A stretch of DNA of 64,000 nucleotides from Sulfitobacter sp. DSM 110093. GTDB taxonomy: Bacteria; Pseudomonadota; Alphaproteobacteria; Rhodobacterales; Rhodobacteraceae. The stretch lies in NCBI RefSeq assembly GCF_022788715.1, contig NZ_CP085167.1:741001-805000 (forward strand), read 5' to 3'. Shown here piece after piece: positions 38,457 through 47,209 of the stretch; the first letter of the stretch is position 1, and each line of letters opens with the position of its first letter. The notes beneath the pieces were generated by a model that saw only the letters and a list, made by a program, of their open reading frames with translations, did no database searches and had not been told where the DNA came from. Made by a program: the position numbers and the translations under genes.

Positions 38457-39585
38457 TCTGATCGGAGCCGAGGTTCTGCACCCCGAGGGGTTGAGCCGCA
38501 CGCCGCTTTCATTCACCGAAGGGCATATCACCGAAGGCCCGACGGGGCGGCAGGTTGACCTGACCGGTTTCCAAGTGCTGCCGGGGATCGTTGATCTGCA
38601 TGGCGATGCGTTTGAACGGCATTTGGCACCGCGGCGGGGGGCGATGAAACAACTCTCCGAAGGGCTGGTATCAGCAGAGGCAGAACTGGCGGCCAACGGA
38701 ATCACCACGGCTGTGCTGGCGCAGTTCGTAAGCTGGGAAGGCGGGCTGCGCGGGTCTGAATTTGCCAATCAGGTCTTCAATGGTATTCGCGATACGGCAC
38801 CCGAACTGGTCACTGATGTTCGTCCGCAATTGCGGTTCGAGACGCATATGCTCGATCTTTATCAGGATCTACCGCAACGGATGGCCGAATGGGGCGTAGG
38901 CTATATCGTTTTCAACGATCACCTTCCCCATGATCGGCTGGCGCAGGGCAAACTGCCCAAGCGGCTGGTTGGGCAGGCTCTGAAGGCGGGGCGCAGCCCC
39001 GAGACGCATTTGGCACAGATGCAGGACATGCACGCGCGGCGCGAAGAAGTCCCGGCGGCGCTTGATGCGCTTTGCGCAGAACTGTCGCAGCGTGGGATTC
39101 GCATGGGTAGCCATGACGATCAAACGCCAGAGCAGCGGGCGGAATGGCGTGCGCGTGGTGTCAGTTTGGCCGAATTCCCCGAAACGCAAGAAGCCGCAGA
39201 GGCGGCGCATGCGGCAGGGGATGCAGTGATCATGGGCGCGCCGAACGTGGTGCGCGGCGGCTCGCATAACGGCAATCTTTCGGCGCTTGATTTGATCAGT
39301 ATGGGTCTGTGCCATGCGCTTGCCTCAGACTATCATTACCCATCCCCGCGGCGTGCGGCGTTAATGCTGGCGCAGAGTGGGCTTTTGGATTTAGCAGGCG
39401 CTTGGGCACTTGTATCCTCTGGCCCCGCGCAGGTGCTGGGGCTGACAGATCGCGGCACGCTAATGCCGGGCAAACGTGCCGATATTGTGATCCTCGACAA
39501 AGCCACAGGTCGCGTCGCCGCGACATTCGCGGCAGGGCGGGTCAGCTATATGTCAGGGGCGATCGCAGAGCGTTTCGCCGCCTGA
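38437..39585 (+). CDS. phnM: Alpha-D-ribose 1-methylphosphonate 5-triphosphate diphosphatase
   Basis: An amidohydrolase-fold enzyme of the carbon-phosphorus lyase pathway that removes pyrophosphate from ribose 1-phosphonate 5-triphosphate. The 382-residue product has the metal site GIVDLHGDAFERHLAPR near 55, the middle motif GIRMGSHDDQTPEQ and the late ASDYHYPSPRRAAL with the active-site Asp. I start at the ATG at 38437, behind a GGGG-rich site. No other phn gene is in the window; it follows a lipase gene, which is an unusual partner. Confidence 0.9.
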   Translation: MTMPNLNLIGAEVLHPEGLSRTPLSFTEGHITEGPTGRQVDLTGFQVLPGIVDLHGDAFERHLAPRRGAMKQLSEGLVSAEAELAANGITTAVLAQFVSWEGGLRGSEFANQVFNGIRDTAPELVTDVRPQLRFETHMLDLYQDLPQRMAEWGVGYIVFNDHLPHDRLAQGKLPKRLVGQALKAGRSPETHLAQMQDMHARREEVPAALDALCAELSQRGIRMGSHDDQTPEQRAEWRARGVSLAEFPETQEAAEAAHAAGDAVIMGAPNVVRGGSHNGNLSALDLISMGLCHALASDYHYPSPRRAALMLAQSGLLDLAGAWALVSSGPAQVLGLTDRGTLMPGKRADIVILDKATGRVAATFAAGRVSYMSGAIAERFAA

Positions 39586-39596
39586 TCGATCAGGCG
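39579..39596. repeat. 18-bp perfect palindrome spanning two convergent stop codons
   Basis: CGCCTGATCGATCAGGCG reads the same on both strands. The phnM stop TGA lies in the left half and the purK stop TGA, on the other strand, in the right half. It could form a short hairpin in either transcript but has no T-run. Confidence 0.75.
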
Positions 39597-40660
39597 CGGG
39601 TGATGCGGTTGACGTGGCCCATTTTACGGCCCGGTTTAACCTCGGCCTTTCCGTAGAGGTGGATCGCCGTATCGCGTGCGCGGGCAAGCTCCGGCACTTG
39701 ATCCATATCGTCGCCAATCAGGTTGGTCATCACCACATCCGAATGGCGCGCCCCGTCACCCAAAGGCCACCCAGCCACGGCGCGGACGTGCTGCTCAAAC
39801 TGGTCAACGGCGCAGCCGTTCTGGGTCCAATGGCCGGAGTTATGCACCCGCGGCGCGATCTCGTTCACGATCAGCCCCTGCGGTGTGACGAACAATTCGA
39901 CCCCCATAACGCCCATATAATCGAGCGCGTTCAGCACCCGACCAGCAAGCAAAACCGCATCGGTGCGCTGTGCGTTGCTGATCCTCGCGGGGACGGTCGT
40001 GGTGTGCAGGATGCCGTCGCGGTGGACGTTCTCACCGGGGTCGAAACAGGCCACTTCGCCCGTGGCACTGCGCGCGGCGATGACGGAAATTTCGGCACTG
40101 AAGTTCACGAACCCTTCGAGCACGGACGGCGCGCCGTTCATTTCGGCCCATGCGGCGTCAAGATCGGCATCGTCTTTCAGCCGCGCTTGGCCTTTGCCGT
40201 CATAGCCGAAACGCCGCGTCTTGAGGATCGCGGGCGTGCCGATTTGCGCCACGGCGGCTTTCAACGTTGCGGCGTCGGTGACATCGGCAAAGGGGGCCAC
40301 CTTTAGGCCGAGGTCGCCGAGGAAGGTTTTCTCGGTCAATCGGTCCTGCGAAATCCGCAGCGCTTCGCGGCCTGGACGGAGCGGGGTGATTGCCTCGACC
40401 ACGTCGAGCGCTTCGGTGGGGATGTTCTCAAACTCGAAGGTCACGATGTCACAGGCGCGGGCGAAAGCCTTCAGCGCTTCGTGGTCGTCATAGCCTGCGG
40501 TGGTCAGCGCGTGGGCCACATCGGCGGCGGGCGGGTTGGCACCCGGCTCAAAGATATGGGTCCGAAAGCCAAGCCGCGCGGCGGCAACCGAGAGCATCCG
40601 GCCCAATTGGCCGCCGCCCAGAATGCCGATGGTAGCTCCGGTTTGCAGTGGTTCAGTCAT
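39590..40660 (-). CDS. purK: N5-carboxyaminoimidazole ribonucleotide synthase
   Basis: An ATP-grasp enzyme that carboxylates aminoimidazole ribonucleotide in purine synthesis. The 356-residue product begins [23 protein letters not shown]. It contains the ATP-grasp loop [16 protein letters not shown] and the metal site [18 protein letters not shown]. The start overlaps the purE stop by eight bases, so PurE and PurK, which act in sequence on an unstable intermediate, are made together. Confidence 0.97.
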   Translation of the reverse strand: MTEPLQTGATIGILGGGQLGRMLSVAAARLGFRTHIFEPGANPPAADVAHALTTAGYDDHEALKAFARACDIVTFEFENIPTEALDVVEAITPLRPGREALRISQDRLTEKTFLGDLGLKVAPFADVTDAATLKAAVAQIGTPAILKTRRFGYDGKGQARLKDDADLDAAWAEMNGAPSVLEGFVNFSAEISVIAARSATGEVACFDPGENVHRDGILHTTTVPARISNAQRTDAVLLAGRVLNALDYMGVMGVELFVTPQGLIVNEIAPRVHNSGHWTQNGCAVDQFEQHVRAVAGWPLGDGARHSDVVMTNLIGDDMDQVPELARARDTAIHLYGKAEVKPGRKMGHVNRITRA

Positions 40661-41138
40661 GAGGCACCTCGGGGATCGATGCGCTGAGCGCCTCGCGCCA
40701 ATCGTCCAACCGCTTGGCCAGTTCCGCATCTTGCAAGGCAAGGATGCCCGCCGCCATCAAGGCTGCATTGGCTGCACCTGCCGATCCGATCGCCATCGTC
40801 GCCACTGGAAAGCCGCGTGGCATTTGCAGGATGGAATAAAGCGAATCCACTCCCGAGAGCGCCTTGGTTTGCACCGGCACGCCGATCACCGGCACGCGGG
40901 TTTTGGAGGCCATCATGCCCGGCAAATGCGCCGCACCGCCAGCGCCCGCGATAATCACTTGCAGGCCACGGTCGACGGCCGTTTTACCATAGTCCCAGAG
41001 CCGGTCGGGCGTGCGATGCGCAGACACGATGCGCGCCTCAAAGGGGATGTTTAGCTCTTCCAGCAGGGTTGCTGCTTCGCGCATGGTGGCCCAGTCGGAC
41101 TGGGACCCCATGATGATGCCAACCGGGGGCGTGGTCAT
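40653..41138 (-). CDS. purE: N5-carboxyaminoimidazole ribonucleotide mutase
   Basis: A 161-residue class I PurE that moves the carboxylate to C4 of the imidazole. The active-site loop GSQSDWATM, the SAHRTPDRL motif and [11 protein letters not shown] are all present. It is the first gene of the purEK pair. Confidence 0.97.
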   Translation of the reverse strand: MTTPPVGIIMGSQSDWATMREAATLLEELNIPFEARIVSAHRTPDRLWDYGKTAVDRGLQVIIAGAGGAAHLPGMMASKTRVPVIGVPVQTKALSGVDSLYSILQMPRGFPVATMAIGSAGAANAALMAAGILALQDAELAKRLDDWREALSASIPEVPHD

Positions 41139-41233
41139 TGCGCAGGGCCTTCTCTTGGTGGATCAGAGCGCGCACTATACCCATCCCGGCCCATGTGGCA
41201 ACGCCGATTGCCGCGGGCGACAGAGATCAAGGT

Positions 41234-41458
41234 TTAGGCGATGATATCGGGGGTCAGGCGGTCTTCGATCTGGGCGATAAGATCCTTGAGCCGCAGCTTG
41301 CGTTTTTTCAGCCGTTGCAGGGTCAGTTGATCGCCCGTGCCGCGTTCGACCAGCGCATGGATGGCGTCGTCTAGATCGCGATGTTCCCGTCGGAAGACCT
41401 CAAGTTCAACACGCAGCACTTCATCCGTTTTCATCGACAGATCGGTAGGGGCATTCAT
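41234..41458 (-). CDS. YdcH/DUF465 family small coiled-coil protein
   Basis: A 74-residue protein that is almost entirely alpha-helical: RVELEVFRREHRDLDDAIHAL followed by LQRLKKRKLRLKDLIAQIEDRL, the DUF465 helical hairpin. The function is unknown. The start MNAPTDLSMKTDEV at 41458 is preferred over the Met at 41434, though neither has a clear ribosome-binding site. It lies upstream of purE on the same strand and divergent from hsp20. Confidence 0.85.
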   Translation of the reverse strand: MNAPTDLSMKTDEVLRVELEVFRREHRDLDDAIHALVERGTGDQLTLQRLKKRKLRLKDLIAQIEDRLTPDIIA

Positions 41459-41523
41459 GGGTAGGTGATTCCGTTGGGCAGCTGAACCTTGAATATAAGC
41501 GCTTGAGATCATTTGGCATAGCC

Positions 41524-41552
41524 CTTGCGCAGGCAAGAAAGCCCCCCCATAT
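41524..41552 (+). promoter_or_regulatory. Heat-shock (RpoH-type) promoter for hsp20
   Basis: CTTG (41524-41527), 17 bases, then CCCCATAT (41545-41552). This fits the sigma32 -10 consensus CCCCATNT and the CTTG -35 core. The predicted start lies about 60 bases before the gene. A sigma70 reading (TTGCGC-N17-CATATT) overlaps it. Confidence 0.65.
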
Positions 41553-41621
41553 TCAATGCAACGGGTTGCCGGTTGCGGGGCCTGTGAAACACTGTCGCTT
41601 GACCTGATAAGGACGTGTCAC

Positions 41622-42035
41622 ATGACGAAACTAACGCTTGCCTCTTACCCACATATGCTTGGGTTTGAACAATTGGAACGGGTGCTTGAACGCAGCGCCA
41701 AGGCCGGAAACGAAGGTTATCCGCCGTTCAACATCGAGCAGACCTCTGATTACAGCTACCGGATCACACTGGCGGTTGCGGGTTTTTCGGAACAGGATCT
41801 GTCGATAACAGTTGAGGATAGACAGCTCGTGATCCGTGGGCGTCAGTCCGACGATGGCGAAGACCGGGTGTTCTTGCACCGTGGGATCGCTGCGCGACAG
41901 TTTCAGCGCTCGTTCGTACTGGCCGATGGGGTCGATGTGGGCGAAGCCGTTATGGAGAATGGTCTGCTGCATGTCGACCTGACCCGCGCCAAGCCTGAAA
42001 CAGTGGTTCAAACCATCAAGATCAAGAAGGGGTAA
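41622..42035 (+). CDS. Small heat-shock protein, Hsp20/IbpA family
   Basis: A 137-residue holdase that binds unfolding proteins. The alpha-crystallin domain (about 38-130) begins PPFNIEQTSDYSYRITLAVAGF and contains the VIRGRQ strand and the A-x-x-x-n-GLL motif ENGLLHVDL; the C-terminal I-x-I motif is IKIKK. AAGGA lies 9 bases before the ATG. It is followed after 4 bases by DUF1150, a pairing I recall as common in Rhodobacterales. Confidence 0.95.
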   Translation: MTKLTLASYPHMLGFEQLERVLERSAKAGNEGYPPFNIEQTSDYSYRITLAVAGFSEQDLSITVEDRQLVIRGRQSDDGEDRVFLHRGIAARQFQRSFVLADGVDVGEAVMENGLLHVDLTRAKPETVVQTIKIKKG

Positions 42036-42039
42036 TATC

Positions 42040-42258
42040 ATGCAAGACGCAATCACCCACGGAAACGACCGTATGGTCTATGTCAAAACGATCGCTGTCG
42101 CTGATCTGCCGCGCGAAGTGCGCGATCAGGCAGAGGGGCTGGAGCTTCTCTACGCGGTCCATGACGCAGAAGGGCAGCAGTTGGCGCTGGTCGGCGATCA
42201 AAAGCTCGCGTTCTCATTGGCACGTGAGCATGACTATCGGCCAGTCATGGTGCATTGA
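42040..42258 (+). CDS. DUF1150 family protein
   Basis: A 72-residue protein with VKTIAVADLPREVRDQAEG and LYAVHDAEGQQLALVGDQKLAFSLAREHD, the DUF1150 core. The function is unknown. It is cotranscribed with hsp20, so it is probably induced by heat and linked to protein quality control. The last lines of the frame, HDYRPVMVH, match the usual family end. A terminator follows 36 bases downstream. Confidence 0.9.
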   Translation: MQDAITHGNDRMVYVKTIAVADLPREVRDQAEGLELLYAVHDAEGQQLALVGDQKLAFSLAREHDYRPVMVH

Positions 42259-42293
42259 CGCCATAAGGCATGGTCATAGTCAGAGCCTTAAGC

Positions 42294-42321
42294 AAGGTCG
42301 CAGTTCGCTGCGGCCTTTATT
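42294..42321 (+). terminator. Terminator of the hsp20-DUF1150 operon
   Basis: A 10-bp stem AAGGTCGCAG / CTGCGGCCTT with one T-G wobble and a TTCG tetraloop, an exceptionally stable loop type, followed by TATTA. Confidence 0.8.
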
Positions 42322-42464
42322 ACTGGGATCGGGGTTTTGAACTTTAATTTCGACTCAAGCGAATGCTCTTACTTGATCAGTTGGCGGCGTCATGGCGGCC
42401 TATCACTGGTCGGCTAACTTGTTTAAAAGCCAAGTGTTCATCTTCGAAACGACCTGAGCCCGAA

Positions 42465-42494
42465 ATGCAAAACGCAGCCCCGTAGGGCTGCGTT
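42465..42494 (-). terminator. Terminator of the sulfate-activation gene
   Basis: A perfect 10-bp stem AACGCAGCCC / GGGCTGCGTT with a 4-base loop. On the minus strand the stem ends in a TTTT run that continues into GCATTT. It lies 23 bases after the stop at 42518. Confidence 0.8.
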
Positions 42495-42517
42495 GTCGTT
42501 TCTAAGGGCAGGGCGGT

Positions 42518-44227
42518 TTATCCTGTGATCAGCCCCATATTCTCAAGCTTGAGCAGCACCTGATGCGCGCAGTTGTCGACATCGACGTTTTCGGTTTCTA
42601 GCACCAGTTCGGCATTCTGCGGCACATCGTAGGGATCGGAGATGCCGGTAAATTCCTTGATCTTGCCTTCACGCGCCAGCTTATAAAGGCCTTTGCGATC
42701 ACGGCGTTCGCATTCCTCGATAGAGGTCGCGACATGCACTTCGACAAAGGCACCAAAGCTTTCCACATCTTCGCGCACGGCGCGGCGGGTGGTGGCATAG
42801 GGCGCGATCGGCGCGCAGATGGCGATGCCGCCATTCTTGGTGATCTCAGATGCCACATAGCCGATGCGGCGGATGTTCAGATCGCGGTGCTCTTTCGAGA
42901 AACCCAACTCAGAGGAAAGGTTTTTGCGGACAATGTCGCCATCCAGCAGTGTCACGGGGCGTCCACCCGTCTCCATCAGTTTCACCATCAATGCGTTGGC
43001 AATGGTGGATTTGCCAGAGCCGGAGAAGCCGGTGAAGAAGACGGTGAAACCCTGCTGGCTGCGTGGCGGTTTGGTGCGGCGCAGTTCCTTGACCACTTCG
43101 GGGAAGGAGAACCACTCAGGGATTTCCAGACCTTCCTGCAAGCGACGGCGCAATTCGGTACCCGAGATGTTCAGGATGGTCACGTCATCTTTGTCTTCGA
43201 TCTCATCCATGGCCTCGTATTGAGCGCGCTCTTGGACCCAGACCATATGTTTGAAATCGACCATTTCGATGCCCATTTCCTCCTGATGTGCGCGGAACAG
43301 GTCCTGCGCGTCATAGGGGCCGTAGAAATCTTCGCCGGCGGAGTTCTTGCCGGGGCCAGCGTGGTCGCGGCCAACGATGAAATGGGTGCAGCCGTGGTTC
43401 TTGCGGATCAGCCCATGCCAAACGGCCTCACGCGGGCCGGCCATGCGCATGGCGAGGTTCAGCAGCGACATGGAGGTGGTGGCGGCAGGGTATTTGTCGA
43501 GCACAGCCTCATAGCAGCGCACGCGGGTAAAGTGATCCACGTCACCGGGTTTGGTCATGCCGACAACGGGGTGGATCAGCAAGTTGGCCTGCGCTTCGCG
43601 GGCGGCACGGAAGGTGAGTTCCTGATGCGCGCGGTGCAGCGGGTTGCGGGTTTGGAAAGCCACGACGCGACGCCAGCCCAACTTGCGGAAATAGGCGCGC
43701 AACTCGTTGGGGGTGTCGCGGCGGGCACGGAAATCGTAGTGCACGGGCTGCTGGATGCCGGTCACGGGGCCGCCCAGATAGACGTTGCCCGCTTGGTTGT
43801 GCAGGTAGTTCACCGCCGGATGCGCATCGTCATCGGCGCCGAAAACCTTTTCGGCCTCGCGTGCTTTGTTAGGGGTCCAGCGGTCCGTGACGGTCATGGT
43901 CGCAAGGATCACGCCCTCTTGGTCGCGTAGGGCGATATCCTGACCCAGTTCGAGGCTTTCGGCAAAGGCATCGCCTACATCGAGGTTAATTGGCATCGGC
44001 CAGAGGCTGCCATCAGCCAGCCGCATGTTTTCAACGACGCCATCGTAATCCTCCTCGGTCAGGAAGCCTTTGAGCGGGTTGAAACCGCCGTTCATCAACA
44101 GCTCAAGATCGCAAATTTGACGCGGGGTCAGGTCAAGGCTGACCAAATTGCCAGCTTCTACCTTCAGTTTTTGTGCGGACTCATAGGAGACATAGAGTTC
44201 TGGAATAGGAGCAAGACTACTAGACAT
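42518..44227 (-). CDS. Bifunctional sulfate adenylyltransferase / adenylylsulfate kinase
   Basis: A fused enzyme of 569 residues that activates sulfate to APS and then PAPS. The ATP-sulfurylase part (about 1-390) has FQTRNPLHRAHQEL and GRDHAGPG; the C-terminal APS-kinase domain has the P-loop FTGFSGSGKST, the DGD motif LLDGDIVRKN and FTGISDPYD. The start MSSSLAPIPELYVSYES at 44227 fits homologues; a GTG at 44239 adds four residues. It stands alone: no reductase or cysDN genes flank it. It may serve sulfur assimilation or sulfation. Confidence 0.95.
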   Translation of the reverse strand: MSSSLAPIPELYVSYESAQKLKVEAGNLVSLDLTPRQICDLELLMNGGFNPLKGFLTEEDYDGVVENMRLADGSLWPMPINLDVGDAFAESLELGQDIALRDQEGVILATMTVTDRWTPNKAREAEKVFGADDDAHPAVNYLHNQAGNVYLGGPVTGIQQPVHYDFRARRDTPNELRAYFRKLGWRRVVAFQTRNPLHRAHQELTFRAAREAQANLLIHPVVGMTKPGDVDHFTRVRCYEAVLDKYPAATTSMSLLNLAMRMAGPREAVWHGLIRKNHGCTHFIVGRDHAGPGKNSAGEDFYGPYDAQDLFRAHQEEMGIEMVDFKHMVWVQERAQYEAMDEIEDKDDVTILNISGTELRRRLQEGLEIPEWFSFPEVVKELRRTKPPRSQQGFTVFFTGFSGSGKSTIANALMVKLMETGGRPVTLLDGDIVRKNLSSELGFSKEHRDLNIRRIGYVASEITKNGGIAICAPIAPYATTRRAVREDVESFGAFVEVHVATSIEECERRDRKGLYKLAREGKIKEFTGISDPYDVPQNAELVLETENVDVDNCAHQVLLKLENMGLITG

Positions 44228-44422
44228 TATATCTATCACTTTTCATCAGGTGGCAGGCGGCTATCGTTGGTCTGCCATAGCTTTAAAGTGCAATAATTGT
44301 CTACAGAACCGGGCGTTGATGGTTCGTTAAAGGCGAAAATCCCATAATATTGAGATCGGCCATCATCAGGTTTGGAGCGTGCGGCGGAATCCAGAATGAT
44401 ATCCGCCGCACGGGTTTAAGCG

Positions 44423-45427
44423 TTAAACCTCTTCCTTCACCTCAGCCCCATAGCCAAGCGGGAGGGAGGTATCTTTGCCCTCGTCATCGCCCACTTCGGC
44501 AAGGAAACGCTCGGCTTCGAGGGCGGCCATGCAGCCCATGCCCGCGCTGGTCACAGCCTGACGATATTTATGGTCAGTCAGATCGCCCGCGGCAAAGACG
44601 CCGGGGATCGAGGTTTCTGTGCTGTCGGGCTTGGTCACGACATATCCGCCCATGTGGGTCTCAAGCGTGTCTTTAACCAACTCGTTAGACGGCGCATGGC
44701 CGATCGCCACAAAGACGCCTTTGGCGGGAATATCTGTGATCTCGCCCGTTTTGACGTGTTTCACCTTTACGCCCTCGACACCCAGCGGGCTATCGGTGCC
44801 ATAAACTTCGTCGAGCTGGTGGAACCACAGCGGTTCGATCTTGGGGTTCTTCATCAAGCGGTCGATCAAAATCTTTTCGGCCCGCAGTTCATCGCGACGG
44901 TGGATCAGGGTCACTTTAGAAGCAAAGTTGGTCAGGAACAGCGCCTCTTCCACGGCGGTATTGCCGCCGCCGATAACCACAATCTCTTGGCCGCGATAGA
45001 AGAACCCATCGCAAGTGGCGCAGGCCGAGACGCCAAACCCTTTGAACTTTTCCTCGCTCTCCAGCCCGAGCCATTTGGCCCGCGCGCCAGTGGCAAGGAT
45101 CACCGCATCGGCCACATAGGTCGTGCCGCTGTCGCCTTTGGCGTGGAAGGGGCGGCTGGAAAGGTCAAGATCGGTGATGATGTCGCCGATGATCTCAGTG
45201 CCCATCGCTTTGGCGTGCTCTTGCATGCGGATCATCAGATCGGGGCCTTGAACTTCGCTGTCACCCGGCCAGTTTTCGACCTCGGTCGTGGTGGTCAACT
45301 GACCGCCCGGCTCGATCCCCTGCACGAGGATCGGCTCTAACATGGCCCGGCTCGCGTAGACGCCAGCGGTATAGCCCGCAGGGCCGGAGCCGATGATCAG
45401 TACCTTGGTTTTACGTGTATCGGCCAT
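44423..45427 (-). CDS. trxB: Thioredoxin-disulfide reductase
   Basis: A FAD/NADPH flavoprotein of 334 residues that reduces thioredoxin. The FAD motif GSGPAGYTAGVYASRA is at the start, the redox-active cysteines are in SACATCDGFFY near 138, the NADPH motif is GGGNTAVEEALFLT and the second FAD motif is GVFAAGDLTDHKYRQA. Divergent transcription from the Lrp-type gene is a conserved arrangement in alphaproteobacteria, so the regulator may act here. Confidence 0.97.
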   Translation of the reverse strand: MADTRKTKVLIIGSGPAGYTAGVYASRAMLEPILVQGIEPGGQLTTTTEVENWPGDSEVQGPDLMIRMQEHAKAMGTEIIGDIITDLDLSSRPFHAKGDSGTTYVADAVILATGARAKWLGLESEEKFKGFGVSACATCDGFFYRGQEIVVIGGGNTAVEEALFLTNFASKVTLIHRRDELRAEKILIDRLMKNPKIEPLWFHQLDEVYGTDSPLGVEGVKVKHVKTGEITDIPAKGVFVAIGHAPSNELVKDTLETHMGGYVVTKPDSTETSIPGVFAAGDLTDHKYRQAVTSAGMGCMAALEAERFLAEVGDDEGKDTSLPLGYGAEVKEEV

Positions 45428-45641
45428 CTGGCGCCCCCGGGCTGTCATTGATATTGCCCGCTTCATATAGCGATGGGGAGGGCGCCGTTAAACCCCTGCT
45501 GTCGTCTGCGTACATTACGATTATATGAGCAGCGAGACCGATTTGGCGGGCGTGCTCGGCAAAGAATATTGCGCTTGTGTGAAACTTTATTGCGTGCAGC
45601 CTGTGGGCTGCTATAAGAATCGAAAATTCACTGAGGATGAT

Positions 45642-46142
45642 ATGGCGGGTACACGACTAGATCCGATTGACCGGATGATCTTGGCCGAACTGCAATCGGA
45701 TGGCCGGATGACGAATGTCGAACTGGCCAAGCGCGTGGGCATCTCTGCGCCGCCCTGTTTGCGCCGGGTCCGCACGTTGGAAGAGCAAGGCTATATCAAA
45801 GGCTATCACGCCGATGTCGATGCACGCGAACTGGGGTTTGAAGTGCAGGTTTTCGCAATGGTCGGCCTTGCCAGTCAGGCTGAGGTCGATCTGAGCGCGT
45901 TTGAAGAGAAATGTCGCAGTTGGCCGCTGGTGCGCGAATGCCATATGCTTAACGGCGAAGTTGATTTCATCCTGAAATGTGTCGCCCCCGACCTGTCGAG
46001 CTTTCAAAGTTTCCTTACCGGGCAATTGCTGACCACGCCCAATGTGGAAAGCGTTAAGACCAGTCTTGTGATCCGTGGTGCCAAGGATGATCCCGGTGTG
46101 CCCTTTGACGTGCTCGAAGCGCGGCTGTCTACCGCGCCTTAA
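45642..46142 (+). CDS. Lrp/AsnC family transcriptional regulator
   Basis: A 166-residue feast/famine regulator. The N-terminal winged helix (LDPIDRMILAELQSDGRMTNVELAKRVG, helix-turn-helix ISAPPCLRRVRTLEE) is followed by the RAM ligand-binding domain with VRECHMLNGEVDFILKC. GAGGATG before the ATG at 45642 fixes the start; an upstream in-frame ATG would add 39 unrelated residues. It is divergent from trxB across 214 bases. The effector amino acid is unknown. Confidence 0.93.
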   Translation: MAGTRLDPIDRMILAELQSDGRMTNVELAKRVGISAPPCLRRVRTLEEQGYIKGYHADVDARELGFEVQVFAMVGLASQAEVDLSAFEEKCRSWPLVRECHMLNGEVDFILKCVAPDLSSFQSFLTGQLLTTPNVESVKTSLVIRGAKDDPGVPFDVLEARLSTAP

Positions 46143-46151
46143 CTTAGTCCC

Positions 46152-46199
46152 GCCTTCTTAATCGCCGGCCTACTTAATCGACTGCCTATTTAATCGGTG
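46152..46199. repeat. Three tandem copies of a 16-bp repeat
   Basis: Copies at 46152-46167, 46168-46183 and 46184-46199 share GCCTwyTTAATCG followed by three variable bases. They fill the gap between the convergent Lrp and Hint genes; the third copy contains the Hint stop codon. Confidence 0.75.
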
Positions 46200-46909
46200 G
46201 CGCTTTCGTCTGGACTGTCGGGGGCACGGGGATGGGCCAGCGGTCCGAAATCCGTGCCATGACCAATCTGCGGAAACATTGATAGAAACTGTTCCCGCAG
46301 GCTGTCCGAGGCGTCGCGCAGCGCCTGCGCGCCGGGGTGGAATGTCTCCATCTCCAGGCCGCTTGCTTTGATCACCGCATGGCGGGACAGGCAGATATGG
46401 AACAGGCGCACCGGGGTCGGGGGGGCGACCTCGATCACGTTCACCCCATCCACGAACGCGCGTACCGGCGCGAGAAGCCGGGTGCCGCCCGCCTCCGCCC
46501 GAAGGTGATGCGGTGTGTGCAGCACCCGTGCTGCGGGGCCGACGGTGAGAAATGAACTGGGCCGCCCCTCTCCGAAACTGTCGGGCATTATGCGGATAAG
46601 AGGCAACCGCCGCCCGGTGTCAGCAGGGATGAAATTACTCGACCCGATCCAAATCAACTGCGCAGGTTCACCCGAAGAGGTATTGATCATATCGCCGGGC
46701 TGAAGGTCTTCGATGGCGATGTCGCCGTGCACGGTCTGAATCAATGTCCCCCGGGCAAAGGCGGCGAATGCGGCTTCGAACAGGGGCAAGACGGGCGCGT
46801 TATCCTGACCGATATAGAGCGAACCGTCGGCGCGCAGTGCGGCAACTTCGTAGTTGCGCATTGCTGTGACGGTGGGGTTGCCTAAGTCCTTGGCGGCGGT
46901 CGGTGTCAT
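46190..46909 (-). CDS. Hint-domain protein lacking the usual catalytic Cys
   Basis: A 239-residue protein with a hedgehog/intein (Hint, PF13403-like) fold. FARGTLIQTVHGDIAIEDLQPGDMIN near residue 53 and the HTPHHLR and LFHICLSRHAVIKASGLEMETF blocks are the conserved Hint strands. Self-splicing Hint domains start with Cys before the F-x-x-G-T motif; here that position is Ala, so autoproteolysis is unlikely. AGAGG precedes the ATG at 46909. A role in secreted or surface proteins is known for relatives, but no export signal is visible. Confidence 0.82.
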   Translation of the reverse strand: MTPTAAKDLGNPTVTAMRNYEVAALRADGSLYIGQDNAPVLPLFEAAFAAFARGTLIQTVHGDIAIEDLQPGDMINTSSGEPAQLIWIGSSNFIPADTGRRLPLIRIMPDSFGEGRPSSFLTVGPAARVLHTPHHLRAEAGGTRLLAPVRAFVDGVNVIEVAPPTPVRLFHICLSRHAVIKASGLEMETFHPGAQALRDASDSLREQFLSMFPQIGHGTDFGPLAHPRAPDSPDESATD

Positions 46910-47209
46910 GCAAAACCTCTTGTCGGTCCGTCGCGCCCGGCTTTGCCCGTATCCATGTCGCGGACGTAACACAGTGCAACTTAACGCGATCCTAAGATCA
47001 AAGCGCCATGTTCACCATGCATTGTCAAAGGATCCGGAACATTGCTGCGGCATTCTGCGCCAATTTCTGCTGAAACCAGCAGTCTGTTTCCCAACACGGT
47101 TCGTGCTTGCCACATTTACACGAAAACGCCCCCCGGTACGAATCAACGTACCGAGGGGCGATCAGTCGCACCGGGCGCCGTGGCGCTGACGATGCAGGGG
47201 AGAAACCTA
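46910..47209. other. Intergenic region with one strong terminator
   Basis: About 300 bases between the Hint gene and the 47-residue gene. It holds the Hint promoter region and the hairpin at 47123-47160. I see no coding sequence or RNA gene. Confidence 0.6.
47123..47160 (-). terminator. Terminator of the 47-residue gene
   Basis: On the minus strand a 14-bp stem (CGCCCCTCGGTACG with CGTACCGGGGGGCG, one T-G wobble) with loop TTGATT is followed directly by TTTT. It lies 49 bases after the stop of the small gene. Confidence 0.85.
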
